DNA of 64,000 bases from Sorangium aterium (GTDB lineage: Bacteria; Myxococcota_A; Polyangia; Polyangiales; Polyangiaceae): contig NZ_JAQNDK010000006.1 of the NCBI RefSeq assembly GCF_028368935.1, positions 1 through 64,000 of the forward strand, in the 5' to 3' direction. Under the pieces are notes generated by a model. The model searched no databases, was not told the origin of the DNA, and worked only from the letters and a program-made list of their open reading frames with translations. Positions within the stretch are counted from its first letter, which is position 1. The number at the start of each line of letters is the position of its first letter. A program made the translations under genes and the position numbers. Positions 1 through 7,746 of the stretch are shown here, one piece after another.

Positions 1-666
1 AGAGCGCGTCGGCGGCCACCTCGGGCTGGAAGATCGGTGTGGCTTGTAGGGGAGGCGCGACTTCGACCAGAGGAACTGCGGCGTGTTCATCGCGGGCAGG
101 TGCACCATGCTCACGCGCACGCGGCTCCTGTCGTGGAACAGCTCGCTGCGCAGCGACTCGGTGAAGCCCACGATCGCGTGCTTGGACGCGCAGTAGGCCG
201 ACTGGAGCGGGATGCTCCGGTGAGCGAGCGCGGAGCTCGCCTGGACGATCGCGCCGTGATCGCGGGGGAGCATCCGCGAGAGCGCCGCGAGCGTCCCGTG
301 CACATAGCCGAGGTAGTTGACCTTCATGACGCGCTCGTACTCCTCCGGTCGCGTCTCCTTCACCGGCGAGAAGACCGACGTCATCGCGACGTTGATCCAG
401 GCGTCGATCGGGCCGAAGCGCTCCTCGACGGCCGCGGCCGCGGCCTCGACCTGCGCGAAATCGGCGACGTCGGTCGGCAGGACGAGCGCGCTCGCCCCGG
501 CGTCCTCTGCCTCGCGCCGCGCCCCCTCGAGCCCGTCGAGCCCGCGCGCGACGAGGCCGATGCGCGCGCCTTCGCGCGCGAACCGCCTCACCGTGGCGCG
601 CCCGACGCCCGCCGACGCCCCCGTGATCACCACGACCTTTGGCCGCCTGCCTCCGTCCATTCCCAT
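1..666 (-). CDS. Short-chain dehydrogenase/reductase, 3' end outside window
   Basis: NAD(P)-dependent oxidoreductase of the classical SDR family, substrate unknown. Reading leftward from the ATG at 666 (a second ATG lies at 660), about 222 codons stay open to the window edge. The dinucleotide-binding motif TGASAGVGRA lies near residue 18. An INVAM segment sits where NNAG is usual, followed by a Ser in QASSA and the catalytic YCASK (YxxxK). The C-terminal 50-100 residues are outside the window. It lies just downstream of, and in the same direction as, the multicopper oxidase, with a gap of about 70 bp, so co-transcription is possible. The family call is firm; the physiological substrate cannot be read from sequence. 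Confidence 0.9.
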   Translation of the reverse strand, partial: MGMDGGRRPKVVVITGASAGVGRATVRRFAREGARIGLVARGLDGLEGARREAEDAGASALVLPTDVADFAQVEAAAAAVEERFGPIDAWINVAMTSVFSPVKETRPEEYERVMKVNYLGYVHGTLAALSRMLPRDHGAIVQASSALAHRSIPLQSAYCASKHAIVGFTESLRSELFHDRSRVRVSMVHLPAMNTPQFLWSKSRLPYKPHRSSSPRWPPTRS

Positions 667-738
667 CGTGCTCTCACCTCGCCCGCGGCGTTAGGCAACG
701 TGAATGCCACCCGGCGAGTCAGCGACCGCGAGGGGAGC

Positions 739-2694
739 TCACGGCCCGCAGAGCTCCGGGTTCGGCGGCGGCGGCGCCGGGTACGCGTCCGTCGCCGTCT
801 TTGCGAACTGGCACGCGAGATCGTCCGGCTGACACCCCGCCTGGGAGATGCACGCGCCGCTCTCGTCCGTCCCCTGGCACAGGCACTCCTCATCTCCCGG
901 GTCGCAGATCTCGACGAGCTCCATCATCCCTTCGTCCTCGTGGTTCAGCTTGTGGCAGTGCAGCACGAACTGTCCCGTGAACCTCCGGGGGTTCATGATC
1001 ACGTCGCGCGGCCCGTCCTCGGCCTGGACCCACATCGTGTCCCGCCAGTGGGCGAAGTTGGGCTCCTTGTTCGATTTGTTGGGGCACACGAGGAACGGGT
1101 TGATGTGGATATGGAACGGGTGCCCGTCGAACGCGCGGATCTCCCAGCGCTCCGGGCTCCCGGCGGTCATGACGCGATCGCTCCGGTAGCCGCGGGCGCG
1201 CCGCTCGTCGAACTTGCGGCAGCTGATGTTCGGATCCGGGCAGATGCACACAGGGGCGTCCGGATCGACCTCGTGCGGGTGCTCTCCCGGGTCACATGAC
1301 ATGAGCGCCACATCGCTGCTGAGATCGGGCGGCTTGCTCCCCGGCGTGGGCACGAGGAGCACCACCTTCTGGTGCACGGTCTCGACCGAATCGCAGCTCA
1401 CCTCCATCTGCTCGCCGTCGACCGTGCCCGTCCACGAGGTGGGCGGCGCGAGCGCGGCCACGTCCGCCTCCGCGGGCAGGTTCACCTCGGTGGGCTCGCC
1501 CGCGCCCGGGTCCACGTCGACGATCGCGATCACGCTCCCCAGGAGATCGTTCGGCCGGCGCCCGACGAGGCAGAGCGTCTGCTTCCCTTCAGGCATCTTC
1601 ACCATCACGTCGGCGCGGTACCCGGGAGAGACCCACACCGTGTCGCTCCTGTAGAACTGCGGGAGCGTCAGCCCGTCGCGCGCGATCTGCGTGGTCTCGA
1701 TGGGCGTCTTGTCGAAGTCGGAGCACGAATCGTCCTTCGCGACGTGGAGCTTCATCCCCATCTCGTCCGGGCTGCCCGCGTAGACCATGCGCCAGCGCTC
1801 CACCTGCCCGGGGGGCGTCGTGAGCCGCGGCCTGAGCTTGCCGTTGATCAGCGTGGCCCGGAGCGACTCGACGGCGAGGAAGTCGGTCACCGACAGGTTG
1901 TCCTCGGTGCACTCCTCTCCCTCCTTCAAGGGCACCGTGTTCTCGTGATCGATGGGCACCTGCGTCATGACCATCACCCGCTCTCTGGCCTTGGCGATGC
2001 CGGGCAGCTCGTCGAGCGCGCCCTCGATGAGGAGCGCCCCGGCGGCCCCATCCATGACCTGGATGGCCGTGGAGCCGTGGATGTGAGGGTGGTACCAGTC
2101 CGTGCCCTCGTGGTGGATCCCGTCCTCGTCCAGGTCCCAGCGGTACCGGGCGCTCTCTCCCGGCCCCACCTCGTGCAGCACGTGGTCGCCGAAATACCTC
2201 CCTTCGGGCGCGCAGCCGTCCCCCTCGCACGGGTCCGCGGGATCGTCCGTCGCGAAGTTGGGCTGCACGTGCAGGCCGTGGCCGTGCAAGTTCGTCAGGT
2301 TGAAGTCGTGGCACGACCTGCTGCCATGGCCCATCATGCTCGCGATCTCGCGGAAGTCGCTCTTCGTGAAGTCGTTATGCAGGTTCACGTGGACCTTGCG
2401 ATCCTCGCCCTTCGGAATGCGGATCGTGGGGCCGCTCGTCATTCCGTTGTACGCGCGGAGACAGAACCGGCGCCCGTCGATCTCGACCTCGCTCGGGCCG
2501 AAACGCAGCTCGTACGCTCCATCCGCGCCCGGCTGGAGCTCGGGGGGGTCCTCGTATGTGGACGTCGGCCGCGGCGTCGTGCTCGTCGTGCTCGTCTCCT
2601 CGCCTCCGCCGCAGCCTGCGAGCGCCGCGAGGGAGAGGGTTAGCGCCGCGAGCGAGCCTGTGCGCCTGAGCGTGTGCGAATCGTCTCGTGCCAT
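739..2694 (-). CDS. Secreted multicopper oxidase lipoprotein
   Basis: A laccase/CotA-type multicopper oxidase, expected to oxidise a phenolic or metal substrate with O2 outside the inner membrane. The ATG at 2694 is chosen over an upstream in-frame ATG at 2760 because a strong GGAGGAG Shine-Dalgarno precedes it and the protein then opens with a lipoprotein signal (MARDDSH..., lipobox LAALAGC). All four copper-ligand blocks are visible: HGHGLH near residue 135, WYHPHIHG near 200, HPFHIHINPF near 523 and the HCH-x3-H-x4-M type T1 site (HCHKLNHEDEGMM) near 577. The 651-residue length is normal to slightly long. There are several Cys-rich acidic insertions, including a long one near residue 430-480. 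It is divergent from the LysR gene, which probably regulates it. Confidence 0.93.
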   Translation of the reverse strand: MARDDSHTLRRTGSLAALTLSLAALAGCGGGEETSTTSTTPRPTSTYEDPPELQPGADGAYELRFGPSEVEIDGRRFCLRAYNGMTSGPTIRIPKGEDRKVHVNLHNDFTKSDFREIASMMGHGSRSCHDFNLTNLHGHGLHVQPNFATDDPADPCEGDGCAPEGRYFGDHVLHEVGPGESARYRWDLDEDGIHHEGTDWYHPHIHGSTAIQVMDGAAGALLIEGALDELPGIAKARERVMVMTQVPIDHENTVPLKEGEECTEDNLSVTDFLAVESLRATLINGKLRPRLTTPPGQVERWRMVYAGSPDEMGMKLHVAKDDSCSDFDKTPIETTQIARDGLTLPQFYRSDTVWVSPGYRADVMVKMPEGKQTLCLVGRRPNDLLGSVIAIVDVDPGAGEPTEVNLPAEADVAALAPPTSWTGTVDGEQMEVSCDSVETVHQKVVLLVPTPGSKPPDLSSDVALMSCDPGEHPHEVDPDAPVCICPDPNISCRKFDERRARGYRSDRVMTAGSPERWEIRAFDGHPFHIHINPFLVCPNKSNKEPNFAHWRDTMWVQAEDGPRDVIMNPRRFTGQFVLHCHKLNHEDEGMMELVEICDPGDEECLCQGTDESGACISQAGCQPDDLACQFAKTATDAYPAPPPPNPELCGP

Positions 2695-2792
2695 CGACTT
2701 GTCTCCTCCTTCCGCGACACTATCGAGCGGCGCCGCATGTGGATGGCCGAAGACGGTCACCCCTGGCTAGAATGCGGACAGTGGCAGGGTGT

Positions 2793-3677
2793 ATGGACCT
2801 CGAAGAGCTTCGCGCCTTCCTCGCCGTGGTCGAGGCCGGCTCCTTCCTGGGCGCGGCCCGCGCGCTCGGCTCGTCGCGCACGACGCTCCGGCGTCAGGTC
2901 GCGTCGCTGGAGGCGCGCGCCGGCGTCCTCCTGCTCGAGAGCGTGCGGAACGGCGTCGTGCCGACCGAGGCCGGGCAGGTGCTCGCCCGGAAGGGGCGCG
3001 GCATGGTGCAGGAGGCCGCCGCGCTCCTCGCCTCGATCCGGGAGGTGGGCGACGCGCCCTCGGGCACCCTGCGGGTCATCCTGCCCGTGGGGCTGCCGCC
3101 GCACATGATGACGCCGCTCTTCGCCGCCGTTCGGAGCGCGTATCCGAGGCTCCACGTCCACTGCCGCTTCAGCAACGATCCGCTGGGGGAGGCGCTCACG
3201 GACATCGACATCGCTGTCCACTTCGGCGAGGACGCGCCGAGCGGACACTGGATATCGCACGTCGTCCTGCGCGTCCGCGAGTGGCTCATCGCCAGCCGCG
3301 CGTACCTGGAGAAGCGCGGCACGCCACGGACGATCGACGATCTGAAGCACCACGAGCTGTTCGCGTGGCAGGCCCCGGGCGAGGACGCGCGCACCTGGCG
3401 GACATGGCGGGGCGCGCCCTTCACCGTCCAGCCGGCCCTCATCGCGACGGACATCCACTTCATCCGGCACTGCTGCATCTCCGGCCTGGGCATCGGCCTC
3501 GTCCCCGACGCGCTCGTGCCCGACCCCGACGTGGGGCCGGGCGTGCTCGTGCCCGTGCTGCCCGACGTGGTGGGGCAGGAGCGGCCCGTGCGGCTCAGCG
3601 TCCCGGGGGCGCTGTCGGAGATACCGAAGATCAAGGTGTTCATCGGGCACGTGCGCGCGTCGCTCGGGAAGCTGTAG
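2793..3677 (+). CDS. LysR-family transcriptional regulator
   Basis: A 294-residue LysR-type regulator. The N-terminal winged HTH (MDLEELRAFLAVVEAGSF...) is followed by the co-inducer-binding domain with the usual TLRV strand near residue 95. ATG 2793 starts exactly at the canonical LysR N-terminus; an upstream in-frame ATG at 2772 would add only seven residues. The HTH reads SRTTLRRQVASLE, a variant of the usual SQSAVSRQIKxLE. It is transcribed divergently from the multicopper oxidase across 98 bp, the standard arrangement for a LysR regulator and its target, so control of that oxidase is the likely role (inference). Confidence 0.92.
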   Translation: MDLEELRAFLAVVEAGSFLGAARALGSSRTTLRRQVASLEARAGVLLLESVRNGVVPTEAGQVLARKGRGMVQEAAALLASIREVGDAPSGTLRVILPVGLPPHMMTPLFAAVRSAYPRLHVHCRFSNDPLGEALTDIDIAVHFGEDAPSGHWISHVVLRVREWLIASRAYLEKRGTPRTIDDLKHHELFAWQAPGEDARTWRTWRGAPFTVQPALIATDIHFIRHCCISGLGIGLVPDALVPDPDVGPGVLVPVLPDVVGQERPVRLSVPGALSEIPKIKVFIGHVRASLGKL

Positions 3678-3750
3678 CGGGGCGCCGATCGGAGCGCGCC
3701 GCCGCTGCGCCCTGCGCTCACGTCCTCTCAGCCCCATCCTCCACCTGCTG

Positions 3751-3780
3751 TTGCGAACGGACGGTAACCCGCCCTATACT
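3751..3780 (+). promoter_or_regulatory. Candidate sigma70-type promoter of the isoprenoid cluster
   Basis: TTGCGA (3751-3756) and TATACT (3775-3780) are separated by 18 bp, close to the -35/-10 consensus and unusual in this GC-rich background. Transcription would start near 3787, only about 8 nt before the ATG of a 29-codon ORF and about 95 nt before the prenyl synthase. Confidence 0.4.
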
Positions 3781-3794
3781 CCGCGTTTGGCTTG

Positions 3795-3880
3795 ATGGCG
3801 CGTCACACGGCCCCCGATCCCGAGACCCTCAGCGATCCCGCGCGCGCCGCCGCCGCGGCCGTGCTCGACCCATCCGGGCG

Positions 3881-3884
<4 letters not shown>
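3795..3884 (+). CDS. Possible 29-residue leader ORF
   Basis: The ATG at 3795 opens MARHTAPDPETLSDPARAAA..., rich in Ala and Asp, and ends in CGATGA, so its TGA overlaps the ATG of the prenyl synthase (ATGA). It sits immediately downstream of the best promoter-like sequence here. It could be a translationally coupled leader peptide, a chance ORF, or the natural N-terminus of the synthase displaced by a frameshift. Nothing in its composition decides between these. Confidence 0.3.
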
Positions 3885-5053
<1,169 letters not shown>

Positions 5054-5056
5054 GTG

Positions 5057-5803
5057 ATGGAAGAGATCTTTCGGATGTTCGCGGAAGCCTATCGCGCCAG
5101 CGTGGCGCATCCGTTCCTGGGAGGCTCGCTGTCGGGAGCGCCGTTTGCGGGAGCTCCTCGCGGAGCTCCGCTGCCGGGGCCGTCGGGCGGCGAGCCGGCG
5201 GCGGCGGAGCACGCAGGTGCGTCGCCGCCGGGCCCCGCTGGCAGCCCATGGGGGGTCGCACCTGCGCCAGGACTGCCGCATTCGCCCTCGATGTTCGACT
5301 GGATCCGCGTCCAGGCGCTCATCTACGAAGAGGTGCGGCGCATCCACGACCTCCTTGTCGAGCGCCTGGTCGCGCCGGCTTTGCACAGCTCCGCGCGAGG
5401 GCCGGATGGTGCCGCCGGGGCCGTGCCGCCCGAGGGGGCGACGGCCGATCCGCGCGAGCGCGAGGTCGTCGACGTCTTGTGCCGGGCGCAGCTCCTCCTG
5501 TTCCGGCACCCCGTCGCGGCACAGGCCGCCTTTTCTACCCTGATCGCCGAGGGGAGGCGGTTCGCCGCGACCCCGGAGGGCGCCGCGTGGACGGCGGCGC
5601 TCGCGTCCTCGGATCTGCTCCGCCACGGCCGGCGTGTGTGGGATGCGGTGTCGCTCAACCTGTTGGAAGAAGATCCAGAGACCATCGTCCCCTCGGCGTA
5701 CCTGGAGGCACTGCTCAGCGCCGCGAAATCCGCCGATCTCGACGGCTTGCTGAACGCGTTGCGGGACGCGCTGGGGGAGGGCGGCCGTGCCCCTGCTCGA
5801 TAG
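5057..5803 (+). CDS. Hypothetical protein, isoprenoid cluster
   Basis: Not recognised. It begins with ATG at 5057 (a GTG immediately precedes it), 3 bp after the prenyl synthase stop, and overlaps the next gene. The protein is about 248 residues. Residues 15-75 form a low-complexity Pro/Gly/Ala stretch, then residues 80-240 are mostly helical with well-formed amphipathic segments, such as IRVQALIYEEVRRIHDLLVE and YLEALLSAAKSADLDGLLNA. No signal peptide or membrane segment is evident. Tight coupling suggests a cytoplasmic partner or scaffold for the pathway (inference). Confidence 0.65.
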   Translation: MEEIFRMFAEAYRASVAHPFLGGSLSGAPFAGAPRGAPLPGPSGGEPAAAEHAGASPPGPAGSPWGVAPAPGLPHSPSMFDWIRVQALIYEEVRRIHDLLVERLVAPALHSSARGPDGAAGAVPPEGATADPREREVVDVLCRAQLLLFRHPVAAQAAFSTLIAEGRRFAATPEGAAWTAALASSDLLRHGRRVWDAVSLNLLEEDPETIVPSAYLEALLSAAKSADLDGLLNALRDALGEGGRAPAR

Positions 5804-6170
5804 CGTCCGCGACGAGTTCGCGAACCGCAATGCGCTCCTGCACCTTCTCCTGGGCGCCATCTCGATGGGCCGCAGGCTCGACGCGCTCCTCCCCGGTGCG
5901 CCGGCGATGTCGGAGCCGTCCGCGGGGGCACCCGAGAAGCGCCGCCTGCCGCCTCCGGACGGCGCCCCGCACGGCACGTCGGCAGGCGATCCCCGCGGAG
6001 CCAGCGATCAGCTCCTCTATCTGGTGCTCGGCGCGATCTCCCTCCGCCGAGCGCTGATGGCCGAGCTCGAACCCCTGCACGCCGCGCACGCCGCGGCCGT
6101 GCGGCAGGGCGCCGCGGGAGCGCAGGATCCCGCGGGACAGGCCGCGACGCTGCGGGATCTGCTCCGGTGA
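5787..6170 (+). CDS. Small hypothetical protein with internal repeat
   Basis: Not recognised. 127 residues starting at GTG 5787, overlapping the preceding gene by 17 bp and ending in a GTGA overlap with the next. It carries two copies of one hydrophobic helix: LLHLLLGAISMGRRLDALL near residue 18 and LLYLVLGAISLRRALMAEL near residue 75, separated by a Pro/Gly-rich linker. The shared pattern L-L-x-L-x-L-G-A-I-S-x-x-R suggests an internal duplication, perhaps two short membrane-associating helices. Coupling to both neighbours argues that it is real and part of the same pathway. Confidence 0.6.
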   Translation: MPLLDSVRDEFANRNALLHLLLGAISMGRRLDALLPGAPAMSEPSAGAPEKRRLPPPDGAPHGTSAGDPRGASDQLLYLVLGAISLRRALMAELEPLHAAHAAAVRQGAAGAQDPAGQAATLRDLLR

Positions 6171-7237
6171 TCCCCGCGCCGCCCTTCCCCGTGCCGTCAC
6201 CGGAGATCACCGCCGCGCTGCCCGGGATCGATTACTTCCGGCGCTCGCCGTCGCGCCTCACCGGCAGAGCCGATCACAAGGAGTGGCAGCACTTCCTGGT
6301 CCACACCGAGGCGGCTCACCTGCTCGTGAACTTCAACCTCACCGACGATCGCTGGGCTCGTGACGCGGTGCGCGCCGAGACCGCGCGGCTCATCGTGCTC
6401 GCGCGCGTCGGCGCCGGATGGGACGGCGAGATGGACCGCTTCGAGGAGACCGACGTCGAGGTGATCCCGGGCGGCATGAGCGCGCGCTTCGGCAGGAACG
6501 CGATGGGCTTCGAGGGCGGGCGGTACATGCTCTCGATCGCGCTGCGCGGCCGCCCGATCGCGGCCGAGCTCGAGCTCGTGCCGACGACCTTTCCCGCGCG
6601 CTGGTTGAATCAGCCGCTCTCGCGAGACAGGTACCTCTCGTGGGCGTTCGTGCCCCGCCTCATGGCGCGTGGCACCCTCTCCATCGGCGGCCGCGCCGAG
6701 CGCATCGAGTCCGCGCCCGCGTACCACGATCACAACTGGGGGCGCTTCCTCTGGGGCGACGATTTCTCGTGGGAGTGGGGCTCGGCGTTGCCGTGGGACG
6801 CGGGCAACGCGTGGAGCCTCGTCCACGTGCGGATGGCAGACCGCGGCCGCTCGGTGGTGCGCTATCAGGGGCTGTTCCTCTGGCGGGGCGCGCACCCGTT
6901 CCGGATCTTCCGCGACGAGGAGATGAGCGTGACCCACGACGGCTGCTTCGATCTTACGAGGCCGCTCAAGATTCCACGCGTCATGGCGATGCTGTCGCCC
7001 GGCACGGCGAGCGACGTGCCGCGGCGGATGGAGGTGCGCGCGCGTGGCGGCGGCGACGACCTCCGGGTGTGCTTCGAGTCGGAGGACGTCGCTCAGGTGG
7101 TGATGCCGAGCGAGCAGGATCTGGAAGGGGTCGTCACGCTGAACGAGGTGAGCGGGCGGGTCACCGTGGAGGGGCGCGTCCGCGGCATGCGCGTCGAGAT
7201 GGAGGGCCCCGGTGTCTTCGAGTTCATCCGCGACTAG
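6167..7237 (+). CDS. CrtC/AttH-like lipocalin-fold hydratase (carotenoid 1,2-hydratase-like)
   Basis: A 356-residue protein of the AttH/CrtC-like family, whose best-known members hydrate terminal isoprenoid double bonds in carotenoids (hydroxyneurosporene synthase). The diagnostic block YHDHNWGRFLWGDDFSWEWG lies near residue 185. The body alternates beta-strands rich in W, R and acidic residues, as expected of the two-lobed lipocalin-like fold. The start is GTG at 6167 overlapping the upstream TGA, so translation is probably coupled. With a prenyl synthase upstream and an FAD desaturase-like gene downstream, hydration or cyclisation of a prenyl chain is the likely job. A non-carotenoid substrate is equally possible, since no phytoene synthase is in the window. 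Confidence 0.75.
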   Translation: MIPAPPFPVPSPEITAALPGIDYFRRSPSRLTGRADHKEWQHFLVHTEAAHLLVNFNLTDDRWARDAVRAETARLIVLARVGAGWDGEMDRFEETDVEVIPGGMSARFGRNAMGFEGGRYMLSIALRGRPIAAELELVPTTFPARWLNQPLSRDRYLSWAFVPRLMARGTLSIGGRAERIESAPAYHDHNWGRFLWGDDFSWEWGSALPWDAGNAWSLVHVRMADRGRSVVRYQGLFLWRGAHPFRIFRDEEMSVTHDGCFDLTRPLKIPRVMAMLSPGTASDVPRRMEVRARGGGDDLRVCFESEDVAQVVMPSEQDLEGVVTLNEVSGRVTVEGRVRGMRVEMEGPGVFEFIRD

Positions 7238-7664
7238 GGGCTCCGTGGCGGCGCTGCTCGACGAGTCGTTCGCGACGCTGGCGAGGGAGCTGCCAGAGGC
7301 CTACGCGCGGATGTGCGCGCGGTTCGCCGGGAAGACGGTGCGGATCGAGGTGGACGGCGAGCGCTTCGTGGCCGCCTTCGAGAGCGCAGCGGCGCGCGTG
7401 CGCCGGGTGGGCACGGAGGACGACGTGGGCGCCGACGCGTCGATCACGACGAGCCGGCGAGCGATCCGGGACGTGCTCGAGGCACGGCGGTCGCTCTCGG
7501 ACGCGGTGCTCGCCGACGAGGTGGAAGCGGTGGCGCCGCTCGACAGCCTGGTGGAGGTCCTCGCCGGTCTATCGATGTACGTGCACGGCGCTGTGCGGTG
7601 TCCGTCGTTCCCGCGGCTCCTAGAGCGGTTTCAGGGGCTGCTGGCGGGCGACGAGGAAGTGTGA
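7212..7664 (+). CDS. Small SCP2-like (sterol-carrier type) protein
   Basis: 150 residues from a GTG at 7212 overlapping the end of the hydratase gene; a second in-frame GTG at 7245 is an alternative start. The pattern GKTVRIEVDGERFVAAFE, then DASITTSRRAIRDVLEAR, then a short C-terminal helix resembles the SCP2 lipid-transfer fold (beta-strand, 'D-x-x-I-x-x-x-x-x-x-x-x-x-L-x-G/A', helix). If correct, it would bind and present a hydrophobic isoprenoid intermediate to neighbouring enzymes. The similarity is by pattern only; no catalytic residue is expected in this family. Confidence 0.5.
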   Translation: MSSSSSATRGSVAALLDESFATLARELPEAYARMCARFAGKTVRIEVDGERFVAAFESAAARVRRVGTEDDVGADASITTSRRAIRDVLEARRSLSDAVLADEVEAVAPLDSLVEVLAGLSMYVHGAVRCPSFPRLLERFQGLLAGDEEV

Positions 7665-7746
7665 GACTCCAGGAGGAGCGAGGCGGCGCCCTCCGCGGCC
7701 CCGAGCAAGCGACCTTGCACGACGATCCCGCTGCGACGAGGCTTCC

